Shown: positions 46,283 through 54,961, numbered from the stretch's first letter. The stretch is 64,000 nucleotides of DNA from Sphaerisporangium viridialbum (GCF_049674955.1 NZ_CP187232.1:248001-312000), one strand, 5' to 3'. Made by a program: numbers and translations. The notes: generated from the sequence alone by a model not told the origin.

Positions 46283-46290
46283 GCGAAACC

Positions 46291-46491
46291 GTGGACCAAA
46301 GCATGCCCGCCTGGCAGAAGAGCAGCTACAGCGGAACGGATGACAACTGTGTCGAGGTGGCGAACCTTCCCAGCGGTGGCTTGGCAGTACGTGACAGCAA
46401 GAACCCCAGCGAGCCAACGCTGAGCTGCACGTCAGATGTATGGCATGCGTTCATCAGCGGTGTGAAGACTCGCCGATTCGGCATGCCGTAG
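46291..46491 (+). CDS. DUF397-family small partner protein
   Basis: A 66-residue protein from GTG 46291. Seen: WQKSSYSGTDDNCVEVANLPSGGLAVRDSKNP, the diagnostic DUF397 pattern, and a C-terminal VWHAFISGVK. In known WhiJ-type pairs, the small protein antagonises the DNA-binding partner, a toxin-antitoxin-like relationship. It is eight bases after the XRE gene and surely co-transcribed. Confidence 0.94.
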   Translation: MDQSMPAWQKSSYSGTDDNCVEVANLPSGGLAVRDSKNPSEPTLSCTSDVWHAFISGVKTRRFGMP

Positions 46492-46651
46492 GCACGTCAT
46501 CTGGTTTTGCGAGCGACCCCGACTTGGGGTCGATAACACGCAGGCTCCTGCCGGTACCGGCTTGGGCTCCAGCCTGTGGTTCCCAAGACGAGGCGAGGCT
46601 CCCTGGCTACCGTGGCCGCGTGTTGAGCACTTACCAGGAGGGCTGGCTGCG

Positions 46652-47047
46652 ATGACCGTGCCGATCACTCGCCACCTGAAGTTTCGCGTCACTCTTGAGG
46701 AGACGCTCGATACGAAGATCGTGGTTTGGGGAGCCGACCCTCTCGATGCTCCTATCCGGTCCGGGGTGACCGGCCGCACGCTCGCGGAGCTCTTCGAGGA
46801 GGTCGAGGCGGTCAAGCACTTCGTCCTTGATCTGCCGGAGGATGTCCCGATTTCGGTTGAGTATGTGTACGAGATATCTGGCGTTCCGCAGGAGCTCCTC
46901 GCTTCCTACCAGGAGGAGCGCGCGCATCTTCGTCGCACTGCTTCTGACATGGCGGCACGGCTCCGGCAGGCCGGTTTGACGGAGGATGACAGCGCGGCCC
47001 TTTTAGGCCTGTCGGACATGCGCATAAGCGATCTCCAGCGCTCGTGA
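46652..47047 (+). CDS. HicB-like protein (RNase H-like fold plus HTH)
   Basis: A 131-residue protein from ATG 46652, behind AGGAGGG. Seen: a beta-rich first half (RHLKFRVTLEETLDTKIVVWGAD), a helix with LAELFEEVEAVKHFVLDL, then a helical C-terminus LRQAGLTEDDSAALLGLSDMRISDLQ that looks like a DNA-binding HTH. This is the layout of HicB antitoxins. No HicA-like toxin of about 60-80 residues is visible on either side, so it may be an orphan or a regulator. The family call is by layout only. Confidence 0.45.
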   Translation: MTVPITRHLKFRVTLEETLDTKIVVWGADPLDAPIRSGVTGRTLAELFEEVEAVKHFVLDLPEDVPISVEYVYEISGVPQELLASYQEERAHLRRTASDMAARLRQAGLTEDDSAALLGLSDMRISDLQRS

Positions 47048-47610
47048 TCCGTGTCGTCCCGATTGCGCAATGCGCCGATTCATGAGCACTCTGACCGATC
47101 TGCGTGCCGAGCTTAGTGATCATCGACATGCCGCCGTGGTACGCGACTTCCTGGATATGACCGCCTGATGTGGAGGACTGTTCCACCGGGTTCAGTGCCA
47201 AGCTTGCCCGCCGCTCCTTGACCTGGTAGTCCCTAGGTCCCGAGTCGTGATGAACGGCGAAGCCATGACGTGTCCCGTGGTGGGTTGCGTCTTCGTGTGC
47301 GCCGGAGCAGGGTGGCCGACCCGCCGTGCCCAGATCCAGGTCAGCCGACCTTACGCGTGGTCTGCCGGCGCCTCGCCTTTCGGCGCTCCGGGTTGTTCAC
47401 CGCCCGGGTGGGCAGCACACGGGTGACCACGGCACTGGGTCACGGGAGGGCAAATGAACGCTGAGCATGGCTTAACTAACCGCGGCGAAGACTCAAGCAG
47501 GGTGAGCGCAGGACGCTAAGGACTTTGTCGTATCTGAGGGTCTCTCTTGGACTACTCCAGGCAAGAGTCTCTATCAGGCCAGCGACGTAGCTTCCCAGCA
47601 CTCGTCGGCC
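47048..47610. other. Gap between the HicB-like gene and the ImmA-PIN module
   Basis: No convincing gene. A 32-codon frame at 47070-47168 (MRRFMSTLTDLRAEL...) has no good ribosome site. GC is mixed. It is probably degenerate accessory DNA. Confidence 0.45.
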
Positions 47611-47625
47611 GCGTGCAGCATGTGC

Positions 47626-47631
47626 GATAAT
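47626..47631 (+). promoter_or_regulatory. Extended -10 element of the ImmA-PIN module; leaderless start
   Basis: TGCGATAAT (extended -10 with TG at 47623-47624) ends six bases before ATG 47638, so transcription should begin at or next to the start codon. There is no Shine-Dalgarno sequence and no clear -35. Confidence 0.55.
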
Positions 47632-47637
47632 GGCACC

Positions 47638-48759
47638 ATGGCTGATGAGCAGGTATGGCTTGAGGTGGGCGCGCGCGTCGCGGAAGCTCGTAGAGCTCAC
47701 GGGTACAGCCAAGACCACCTTGCCAACGAGCTTGGAGTAGACCGGACCGCGATAACTAAGATCGAGGCCGGTCGGAGGCAGATCAATTCGCTTGAACTGG
47801 TTCGCTTGGCGGATGTTCTTGGGCGGCCTCTTCAGTGGTTCGTATCCGCTCCCCCCGGCGCTGTGATCAGTCGACGCGCCGCTGTTGCAGGCCAGCGTAG
47901 CGACCCGAACAGTGATCTAGCTATTGAGGACATCGCCCGCGACCTGGCCGTCCTTGCCGACGTTCGCGTGTTGACTCCGAACGCTGCTAAAGGTTCTCTC
48001 AGTTCAATCAAGCCAGGAGACAACGAAAACTGGTCTGTTGAGCTAGCCGCGTCTGAAGCCAGATCTCTCTTGCGTGTCGATTCGGGCCAACCTCTACATG
48101 ACCTGGCTGGGCTCGTCGAACAAGTGGGATTGTTCCCTTACTCTCTGGCCTTGGGGGAAAAGGCTGCCGATGGCGCTTATGTGGAGGTGGAGGGTCTAGG
48201 TGTAGCACTAATCAATGGAGAAATTGATCCGGGTCGCAGGCGTGCCACTCTTGCTCATGAGCTGGGACACCACCTTTTTGGGGATGCGTACTCAGTGGAT
48301 TGGGGAGCTGACACCAATGCCACTGAATATGCAATCGACTCATTCGCCATCAACCTTCTCTTTCCGCGCGCAGGCGTTACCCGGCAATGGTATGATCTCC
48401 GAAAGAGCTTCGACCTACGCCAATCTGCCATTATTATTAGTGCAGGATATCGGGTAAGCTGGACTGCCGCATTGAGACAGCTGCGAACTTTCGAGCTCAT
48501 CTCGAAGGATGAATATAAGTCCCTCGACTCGCGTTCCCCTACTCGGGCGGACTATCTTGAGTGCAATCTGCGTGTCACGGAAGAGCTTCAGCCACCCTAT
48601 ATACCCACAGGGGTATCGGCGGCGGCCATTCGAGCCTACCGGACCCACAGGCTGTCTGCGGAGCGTGTAACGGAGATACTGCGGGGTGAGATTGAGATTG
48701 ATGATCTACCGGTTCGTGATGAGATTCCGCTAGAGGCGCTCCGAGGCGAACTGCGTTGA
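47638..48759 (+). CDS. HTH (XRE) protein with ImmA/IrrE metallopeptidase domain
   Basis: A 373-residue protein from ATG 47638. Seen: XRE HTH (VAEARRAHGYSQDHLANELGVDRTAITKIEAGRRQ), a linker, then an ImmA/IrrE (COG2856) domain with the zinc motif LAHELGHHLFGDAY and the third-ligand region ATEYAIDSFAINLLFP. ImmA-type enzymes cleave repressors; HTH-fused versions often act as antitoxins or stress switches. The last codon overlaps the PIN gene start by four bases, so the pair is coupled. The GC content is clearly lower than in the flanking chromosome, a sign of transfer. Confidence 0.93.
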   Translation: MADEQVWLEVGARVAEARRAHGYSQDHLANELGVDRTAITKIEAGRRQINSLELVRLADVLGRPLQWFVSAPPGAVISRRAAVAGQRSDPNSDLAIEDIARDLAVLADVRVLTPNAAKGSLSSIKPGDNENWSVELAASEARSLLRVDSGQPLHDLAGLVEQVGLFPYSLALGEKAADGAYVEVEGLGVALINGEIDPGRRRATLAHELGHHLFGDAYSVDWGADTNATEYAIDSFAINLLFPRAGVTRQWYDLRKSFDLRQSAIIISAGYRVSWTAALRQLRTFELISKDEYKSLDSRSPTRADYLECNLRVTEELQPPYIPTGVSAAAIRAYRTHRLSAERVTEILRGEIEIDDLPVRDEIPLEALRGELR

Positions 48760-49292
48760 GCGTTGGACGCCTCGTTATCGACAGCTCACCACTGAACTAC
48801 TTCGCTCGGTCCAGCCAGCTCGCGGTTCTAGCTAAGCTTGTTGCGGACAGTACGTGTCTCATTACAAAAGCGGTTGAGGAAGAGCTGCTTCAAGGAGGGG
48901 CCAGGCACGCTCAGCTGTACCAAGCGTCAGCTCAGTCTTGGATCACGGTGGTGGATGAAAGTGCGTTGGACTATCTGACACTGTTTTCCGAATATCATGG
49001 TCGCCTTGGTCGGGGATCGCGAAATATTGGAGAAGCTACTACTCTAGCTTATGCCGAGTTTCACAATATCATTGCGGTAATTGATGACCGTGTTGGGCGT
49101 CGTCACGGGTCGGAGCGCGCCGTAAAGGTCACGGGAACTCTTGAGTTGCTCTGTAAGGGGATTCGGGACGGATGTGTAGAGTTGGGCGAAGCTGTTGCAG
49201 TAGTGGATCTCCTAATTGATCACGAAGCATTTCTTCCTTGTGATGGTGCTGGATTCATTGCATGGGCGCGGACAGAAGGATTGCTGGAGTGA
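48756..49292 (+). CDS. PIN-like nuclease (DUF3368-type), probable toxin of the pair
   Basis: A 178-residue protein from TTG 48756, overlapping the upstream stop. Seen: acidic residues in the PIN order: LVIDSSPLNYF (first Asp), AVEEELL (Glu), NIGEATTLAYA (Glu), IIAVIDDRVGRR (Asp-Asp). This is the Mg-binding set of PIN RNases. Length fits DUF3368-like proteins. Partnered with an HTH-ImmA protein, it looks like a toxin-antitoxin or RNA-cleavage defence module (inference from arrangement). Confidence 0.88.
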   Translation: MSVGRLVIDSSPLNYFARSSQLAVLAKLVADSTCLITKAVEEELLQGGARHAQLYQASAQSWITVVDESALDYLTLFSEYHGRLGRGSRNIGEATTLAYAEFHNIIAVIDDRVGRRHGSERAVKVTGTLELLCKGIRDGCVELGEAVAVVDLLIDHEAFLPCDGAGFIAWARTEGLLE

Positions 49293-49401
49293 AGCTGTGC
49301 GTGCGTTGAAGGGGACACTCAAGCCCCAGATTGACCACTGAAGCGTTGCGGCTGCCCCTGGTTCGGGCTCCCGTGACACGGCCTGCAGGCGGCGCTGAGC
49401 G

Positions 49402-49689
49402 CTAGGGCTGCGTATACGGTAGATGGCAGGAATGGTCGTGTTGGCTGCTTCCGCACCTTGTCCCGCCTGGATTCACCGATCCGGTTGATCCCCAGCAAGC
49501 CGCCTTCAACTGGTGGTCCTTCCCCGACCATCCAGTATTGATGACCTTGAGGCCACGCTCCTGAATACGCTCGACGGCGGGTATGAAGTCAGCGTCGCTG
49601 GTGAGTAGGACCGCCACGTCGTAGGCATCTTGCCAAGCCAGGGACAGCATCCTGTAACCCTTGAACATCGCGTCTGGTCCCGGAAACAA
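49402..49689 (-). pseudogene. C-terminal remnant of a NYN-domain (DUF88/LabA-like) nuclease
   Basis: Seen: MLSLAWQDAYDVAVLLTSDADFIPAVERIQERGLKVIN...CWGS, which matches the second half of NYN/PIN-like proteins (the SDxDFxP motif with two acidic residues). The N-terminal half with the first Asp is missing, and the tail after CWGS is unlike the family. It begins directly downstream of the candidate small RNA. It is therefore a decayed nuclease gene. Confidence 0.6.
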
Positions 49690-49759
49690 ATACGGGGAGC
49701 CCGAAGGCTCCCCGGAGACGCAATGCGTGCGTGAACGAAGCCACGCACGGGGTTGTAAT
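49684..49759 (-). ncRNA. Candidate small RNA of about 75 bases with own promoter and terminator
   Basis: Minus strand. The predicted start is near 49759. Seen: an 8-bp hairpin (49726-49733 with 49742-49749, core GTGCGTG/CACGCAC, 8-base loop), a short single-stranded part, then a perfect terminator GGGGAGCC-TTCG-GGCTCCCC (49694-49713) followed by a T-rich run. No frame of note lies inside. It could also be a terminated leader of the NYN gene once located downstream. Not matched to a known RNA family. Confidence 0.6.
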
Positions 49760-49765
49760 GAGAGC

Positions 49766-49795
49766 AGCCTACCTGGCCGACCCGAACACCGTCAA
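49766..49795 (-). promoter_or_regulatory. Promoter of the candidate small RNA
   Basis: Minus strand: TTGACG (49790-49795), 18-base spacer, TAGGCT (49766-49771), a good vegetative-type promoter for an actinomycete. Confidence 0.65.
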
Positions 49796-49972
49796 AGTTC
49801 GACGCATCACGCTCCGTGTCCGACCAGTCTTCCAGAGATGACACCCTCACCAGATGGATTCGCCGAACTATCGCCACTCAGGACCCGTCTTGAGCCGGCA
49901 TGTTCTTCTGCACGCGTGATCATGACCGTTGGGCCGATCTGCGTACCTGGCATCCGGGGCGCGGGGCGGCTC

Positions 49973-50548
49973 CTATCCGGCTGCTGGGGTGAGGGTGCGG
50001 AGGGCGTGTTCGACCAGGGTCACGAGGACCACCTTGGCGGAGGCGCGGCGGCGGACGTCGCAGAGGATGACCGGGATGTCCGGGTCCAGGTCGAGCGCGA
50101 TGCGGACGTCCTCGGCCTCGTGCTTGTCGGCTCCGTCGAAGCAGTTGACCGCGACGATGAACGGCGTGCCGCGCTGCTCGAAGTAGTCGATGGAGGGGAA
50201 GCAGTCGGTCAGGCGCCGCGTGTCGGCGAGGACGACCGCGCCCAGCGCGCCGTAGGAGAGCTCGTCCCACATGAACCAGAAGCGCTCCTGGCCCGGCGTG
50301 CCGAACAGGTAGACCACGAGACCCTCGCGGATCGTGATCCGCCCGAAGTCCATGGCCACCGTGGTGGTCGTCTTCCCCTCCACGCCGTCGATGTCGTCGA
50401 CGCCGATGCCTCGGTCGGAGAGGACCTCTTCTGTGCGCAGAGGACGGATCTCGCTGATCGCTCCGACCAGCGTGGTCTTCCCCACGCCGAAGCCGCCCGC
50501 CACCAGGATCTTGAGGGCGACGGGCTCCTCAGAGGGCTCGTAGGCCAT
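49973..50548 (-). CDS. cvnD: Conservon small GTPase (CvnD)
   Basis: A 191-residue Ras-like GTPase. Seen: P-loop VAGGFGVGKTTLV, switch region with TTTTVAMDFG, the G3 motif LFGTPGQERFWFMW, and VAVNCFDGA as the G4-like site. Last gene of the cvnA-B-C-D operon; it overlaps cvnC by 20 bases. Its GDP/GTP state is thought to pass the signal of the membrane kinase CvnA, with CvnB and CvnC as partners. Length is normal. Confidence 0.95.
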   Translation of the reverse strand: MAYEPSEEPVALKILVAGGFGVGKTTLVGAISEIRPLRTEEVLSDRGIGVDDIDGVEGKTTTTVAMDFGRITIREGLVVYLFGTPGQERFWFMWDELSYGALGAVVLADTRRLTDCFPSIDYFEQRGTPFIVAVNCFDGADKHEAEDVRIALDLDPDIPVILCDVRRRASAKVVLVTLVEHALRTLTPAAG

Positions 50549-50903
50549 TGATCACTTCCTTGAGAATGCGCTCATTTGGGCGCGGTCCCGCCTGGGCGGG
50601 AGCCCGTACGCTGATCATGCCCTGGTCTTGGAGATCGCCGAGGAGAACGCGGACCACGCCGAGCGGCAGGTCGATCTCGGAGGCGATGTCCGCGACCGAC
50701 ATCGGCCGGTCGGCCAGCTCGAGGATGCGTTGCTCCTCGGGGCCGAGACCGGCCTCGCCAGTGTACGGAGACCCGGTCGCCGTGACCATAGCGATCAGGT
50801 CCAGATTGTCACCCGACGACCGCGTACGGCCACGGATCAGGGCATAGGGCCGTACGATCGGCCCGGCCTCCTCGTCGAGCCACTGCTCGCCGCGCGTCGT
50901 CAT
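50529..50903 (-). CDS. cvnC: Conservon DUF742 protein (CvnC)
   Basis: A 124-residue protein. Seen: EAGPIVRPYALIRGRTRSSGD, then a helical core like a winged helix (EEQRILELADRPMSVADIASEIDLPLGVVRVLLGDL). This is DUF742, unique to conservons. It overlaps cvnB by four bases and cvnD by 20. The role is a partner in the GTPase complex; details are not known. Confidence 0.95.
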   Translation of the reverse strand: MTTRGEQWLDEEAGPIVRPYALIRGRTRSSGDNLDLIAMVTATGSPYTGEAGLGPEEQRILELADRPMSVADIASEIDLPLGVVRVLLGDLQDQGMISVRAPAQAGPRPNERILKEVINGLRAL

Positions 50904-51307
50904 GACAACGTCCGCCGGGGGTTGGTGGAGATGTGCTGGCCGACGCGCTTGACCAGCATCGCCATCTCGTACGCGATGTGGCCCACGTCGGCGTCCGAGC
51001 TGCTCAGCACTGCCAGGCAGGTGCCGGTGCCGGCCGCGGTCACGAACAGGAACGCGGACTCCATCTCGACGATGGTCTGCCGCACTTCGCCGCCGCCGAA
51101 GTGGCGCCCGGCGCCGCGGGCCAGGCTCTGGAAGCCGGACGCGACCGCGGACAGGTGCTCCGCGTCCTCCCTGCTGAAGCCCTTGGAGGCTCCGACGACG
51201 AGGCCGTCGGTGGAGAGGATGACCGCCTGGCGCACGGCGGCGACCCTGCTGATGAGATCGTCGAGGAGCCAGTTGAGTTCGCCGTTAGACGACACATTGC
51301 CGGTCAT
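50900..51307 (-). CDS. cvnB: Conservon Roadblock/LC7 protein (CvnB)
   Basis: A 135-residue protein with SSNGELNWLLDDLISRVAAVRQAVILSTDGLVVGASKGFSREDAEHLSAVASGFQSLA. It overlaps cvnA and cvnC by four bases each. Roadblock proteins act as GTPase-activating or scaffold subunits for CvnD. A near twin (42577) lies 8 kb away without the other components. Confidence 0.95.
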   Translation of the reverse strand: MTGNVSSNGELNWLLDDLISRVAAVRQAVILSTDGLVVGASKGFSREDAEHLSAVASGFQSLARGAGRHFGGGEVRQTIVEMESAFLFVTAAGTGTCLAVLSSSDADVGHIAYEMAMLVKRVGQHISTNPRRTLS

Positions 51308-53922
51308 TCGTCACCCTTCTCGCCAGTCGTCTGATGTACGTAACCCTCACTATGGTTGCGCAGCTCGTGCTTTTGGTCACGTTCGCTCGGGCGCGCGGTG
51401 GCTCCTTCGGAACTCTCGGATGCCCGGTCCTGGAGGGCGTTCTCGACGTCGTGCCTGCTCACGCGCTCGCTGGGCGGGCCCTCGTTCTCCGGCGCCCCGT
51501 CTTGCGGATATTGGTCGGCCTCGGCGCGTCCTCGGCGTCCTCCTTGCTGGAAGGCGGAGAACATAGCACGAGCTTCGTCCGGAGATCGCTCGGTTTGTCC
51601 AGCAGGGCTGGGTTGTCCGACCTCGGGGCGTGCGGCGGGAGGCGTGGGAGCGGCGAGGGGGCCGGTGGTCTCCCGGAGCTGCGGGGCCATGTTCGCCTGG
51701 CGCACCCGGCGCGGCAGGCCCCTGTGGCTGCCCTTGGACGTGGAGGTGCGCGTCGGCAGCGAGGGGGGATCCTCGGCGTCGGCCAGCGGCCTGCCCTGCC
51801 TCCCGATGCCGGAGGTGTCGATCGGCCCGGTGTCGGCGATGCTCGGCACGACGGTGAGCGAGGGCGTGGACTCCGGAGACCGCGCGCTCGGGGGGGTGAA
51901 GAACATCGACTTCTCGCCGGCGGGCCCGGCGGCGAGCGCCGGAGGCTGCTGCGACGCCCTGCCGGTGAGGGAGTCCCGCGCGTGCTGCGGGCCGGTCTCG
52001 GCGAGCGAGCCGGGGATCGGCGACGGTGAGCCGTCGTCGGCCACCAGTTCCTTCGGGATGAGCGCGATGGCCGTCGTGCCACCGTACGGCGACGCCCGCA
52101 GGATCACGCTGACGCCGTTGCGCGCGGCGAGCTGGCCGACGACGAACAGGCCCAGCCTGTCGCTGTCCGCCAGGTCGAACTCCGGCGGGTTGGCGAGGCG
52201 GTCGTTGATCGCGGCGTACTCCTGCGGGGTCAGGCCGAGGCCACGGTCCTCGATCTCGACCACGAAGCCGTTGGCCACCGAGTCGCCGCGGACCTGCACG
52301 CGCGTCTGCGGGGGAGAGAACATCGTCGCGTTCTCTATCAGTTCCGCGATGAGGTGGATGAGGTCGGTGACCGCGGTGCCGCTCAGGTAGGCGTTCGGCA
52401 GGGGCATCACGTTGACCCGGGTGTAGTCCTCCACCTCGGCCACGGCTGCGCGCACGATGTCGAGCACCGGCACCGGCTTGCGCCAGGCCCGGCCGGGCGC
52501 CGCCCCGGACAGGATGATCAAGCTCTCCGCGTGGCGGCGCATGCGGGTGGTCAGGTGGTCGAGGTGGAAGAGGTCCTCCAGCGCCTCGGGCTCCCTGGCG
52601 CGACGCTGCATGGCGTCGAGCAGGGTGAGCTGGCGGTGCAGCAGGCCCTGCTTGCGGCGGGCGAGGTTGAGGAAGACCTGGCTGACGCCCCTGCGCAGGT
52701 TGGACTGGCCCACGGCCGCCTCCACGGCGGTGCGCTGCACGGAGCTGAAGGCCTGCGCGACGTCGGCGACCTCGGCGGAGTCGCCGCCGACGATCGGCGG
52801 CGCCTCGGTGTCGACGTCGACCTCCTCGCCCCCGCGCAGCCGCTCGACGACCCTCGGGAGCCGCACGTCGGCCAGTTCGCGGGCGGAGTTGCGCAGGTCG
52901 GCCAGCTCACGTACGAGGCGGCGGCCGAAGCGCACCGAGATGATGATCGACGCGACGACCGCGACGAGGCCGAGGCCGCCCGCGAGGCCGATGCGGATGA
53001 GGATGCCGGTGGCGACGCTCTTGGCGCGGTCGGCCAGGGTGGAGGACGCCTTCGCGTTCACCTGGTCGAGCATGGCCGAGAGGTTGTCGGTGATCGGCTG
53101 CCACTTGGCGAGCGAGGCCGGCAGCGGGCCGCCGGCACGGGCCCTGCCGACGAGGTCCTGCTCCATGGCGGTGAAGCGCTTGAAGGTCGGGGAGGCGAAG
53201 ACCTCCTCGTACGGCGTGCGCAGCTCCTGGTCCAGCGAGGCCATGCCCTTGGCGTACTGGAGGCGCCGGTTGGCGGCCCACTCGGAGAAGGCGATGTACT
53301 CGGCGTCGGAGAGGCCGCCCGTGGTGATGGCCCCGCTCATCAGCGCGTTCTCGCGGGCGATGATCTCGCGGCCGTTGCCCATGGCCTGCATCGCCCCGGC
53401 CTGCACGTAGATCGAGAGGTCGGGGACCGAGACCATGCGGTCGTACACGCGGAAGAGCGCGTCCATGATGTGGTTGTAGGACTGCGTGGTCTCCAGCCGG
53501 CTCGACTGCGCGGTGTCCACGTCGGCCCGGATGCTGGGCAGGTGCTCCAGCTCGTTGAGCAGGGACGTCAGCGTGGTCTGCATCGCGTCGGTGAGCGATC
53601 CCTCGGCTTGCTCGGCGGTGCTCGCGGCGCGGAACTCCGTGAGTGACTTGTCCGTGGCGTGCCGCTGGGTGGCGAGCCGGTTCTGGTCGCCGGCCCGCAC
53701 GCTGAGGGTGCCCGCGGACAGCGCGCGCTCGGCCTGGATCTGGAGCCCCAGATCGGTTGAAGTCACGCCGATGCTCTGATAGATCGTGTTCGCACTCAGG
53801 AGCGAGATGCCATCACCGATCGTGAGATTAAGAACAAATCCCCACAAAGCGCTGAGCGACAGCAGAGGGAGGAGTAGTAAGGAAAAGATCTTGAAGCGGA
53901 TGGACCGCCTTCCAGAACCCAT
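51304..53922 (-). CDS. cvnA: Conservon membrane histidine kinase-like protein (CvnA)
   Basis: An 872-residue protein. ATG 53922 (MGSGRRSIRFKIFSLLLLP) has GGAG seven bases upstream. Seen: membrane segments near residues 10-35 and 305-330, an extracytoplasmic sensor domain of about 270 residues between them (NIT-like), a HAMP-like linker, and an ATPase domain with LIAELIENATMFSPP (N box), IEDRGLGLTP and SDRLGLFVVGQLAARNG. A disordered Pro/Ser-rich tail of about 220 residues follows. It lacks a clear phospho-acceptor His, as in other CvnA proteins. It heads the operon and is the likely sensor. Confidence 0.94.
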   Translation of the reverse strand: MGSGRRSIRFKIFSLLLLPLLSLSALWGFVLNLTIGDGISLLSANTIYQSIGVTSTDLGLQIQAERALSAGTLSVRAGDQNRLATQRHATDKSLTEFRAASTAEQAEGSLTDAMQTTLTSLLNELEHLPSIRADVDTAQSSRLETTQSYNHIMDALFRVYDRMVSVPDLSIYVQAGAMQAMGNGREIIARENALMSGAITTGGLSDAEYIAFSEWAANRRLQYAKGMASLDQELRTPYEEVFASPTFKRFTAMEQDLVGRARAGGPLPASLAKWQPITDNLSAMLDQVNAKASSTLADRAKSVATGILIRIGLAGGLGLVAVVASIIISVRFGRRLVRELADLRNSARELADVRLPRVVERLRGGEEVDVDTEAPPIVGGDSAEVADVAQAFSSVQRTAVEAAVGQSNLRRGVSQVFLNLARRKQGLLHRQLTLLDAMQRRAREPEALEDLFHLDHLTTRMRRHAESLIILSGAAPGRAWRKPVPVLDIVRAAVAEVEDYTRVNVMPLPNAYLSGTAVTDLIHLIAELIENATMFSPPQTRVQVRGDSVANGFVVEIEDRGLGLTPQEYAAINDRLANPPEFDLADSDRLGLFVVGQLAARNGVSVILRASPYGGTTAIALIPKELVADDGSPSPIPGSLAETGPQHARDSLTGRASQQPPALAAGPAGEKSMFFTPPSARSPESTPSLTVVPSIADTGPIDTSGIGRQGRPLADAEDPPSLPTRTSTSKGSHRGLPRRVRQANMAPQLRETTGPLAAPTPPAARPEVGQPSPAGQTERSPDEARAMFSAFQQGGRRGRAEADQYPQDGAPENEGPPSERVSRHDVENALQDRASESSEGATARPSERDQKHELRNHSEGYVHQTTGEKGDE

Positions 53923-54032
53923 GGTCACTCCTGCATCGCTCGGAGGCTCTAGCCGCATTTAGGGGGAAATGCACCTCCGGAAGATCGCACAGAAGGCTAG
54001 CACCGATAGGCTTCCGGCGTACTGGAGGACAG

Positions 54033-54857
54033 ATGATTACTGTGATTACGGGGGCCAGTGCGGGCATTGGTGCGGCCGCCGCCGAAGGGCTGGCCCGCGC
54101 CGGGCACGACGTCGTGCTCGTCGGTCGTTCCCGCGCCAAGCTCGACGCCGTCGCCGGCCGCGTCGCGAGCGCCTCGGGCCGCCGGCCCGACATCGCCATG
54201 GCCGACTTCACCTCGTTCGAGGACGTCACCAGGCTCGCCGCCGACCTGCTCGACCGTTACGAGCGCATCGACGTGCTCGCCAACAACGCCGGGGTCATGT
54301 CGGCGAAGCGGCAGCTGACGCGCGACGGCCACGAGATCATGATCCAGGTCAACCATCTGTCGCCATTCCTGCTGACCAACCTCCTGCTCGACCGGGTCGC
54401 CGCGTCCGGCGGCAGGGTCGTCACCACCTCCTCGGGCGCAGCGAGAACCGGCCGCCTCGACCCCGCCGACCTCGACAGGTCGGGCAGGCGCTGGAGCGCC
54501 TGGCTGCAGTACGGCGACACCAAGCAGGCGAACGCGCTGTTCACGGTCGCGCTGGCCAGGCGCGGCGTGGCCGCCACGTGCTTCCACCCCGGCATCATCC
54601 GGACGGGCTTCGCCCCCGACAGCCTCTACATGAAGCTGCTGATGGTGCTTCCCGGGGTCGCGCGGACGCCCGAGCAGGGCGCGAGCACGCTGGTCCACCT
54701 GGCGACCTCGCCCGACGGCACCAAGCACAGCGGGCGCTACTTCGCGACGAACGCCCCGGCGTCGGCGACCAGGGGCATGACCGACCCCGGCCTCGCCGCC
54801 GCGCTCTGGGACGCGAGCCTCGCCGTCACCGGCCTCTCCGACGGCAAGGTCGCTTGA
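54033..54857 (+). CDS. Short-chain dehydrogenase/reductase
   Basis: A 274-residue SDR. Seen: the cofactor motif VITGASAGIGAAAAEGLA, NNAGVM, the catalytic Ser in VVTTSSGAA and Tyr/Lys in YGDTK. Arg after the GxxxGxG strand (VGRSRAKL) suggests NADPH. Substrate unknown. It is divergent from cvnA. A 25-bp direct repeat at its very end (54840-54889) includes the stop codon. Confidence 0.92.
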   Translation: MITVITGASAGIGAAAAEGLARAGHDVVLVGRSRAKLDAVAGRVASASGRRPDIAMADFTSFEDVTRLAADLLDRYERIDVLANNAGVMSAKRQLTRDGHEIMIQVNHLSPFLLTNLLLDRVAASGGRVVTTSSGAARTGRLDPADLDRSGRRWSAWLQYGDTKQANALFTVALARRGVAATCFHPGIIRTGFAPDSLYMKLLMVLPGVARTPEQGASTLVHLATSPDGTKHSGRYFATNAPASATRGMTDPGLAAALWDASLAVTGLSDGKVA

Positions 54858-54889
54858 GCGTCGTGACGGCAAGGTCACTTGAGCGCCGT
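54840..54889 (+). repeat. Two 25-bp direct repeats at the end of the SDR gene
   Basis: GACGGCAAGGTCGCTTGAGC... (54840-54864) repeats at 54865-54889 with two or three changes. A small slippage duplication. Confidence 0.8.
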
Positions 54890-54961
54890 TGACGGGTGTT
54901 CGCCGAGGAGCCATCCGTCGTTCGCCTGATTCCCAGGCGGTCTCGCTAGGGTTCGTGGGCT

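Noticed and set aside
49684..49759. 6C RNA
   Set aside because: The loops lack the runs of six or more C that define that family.
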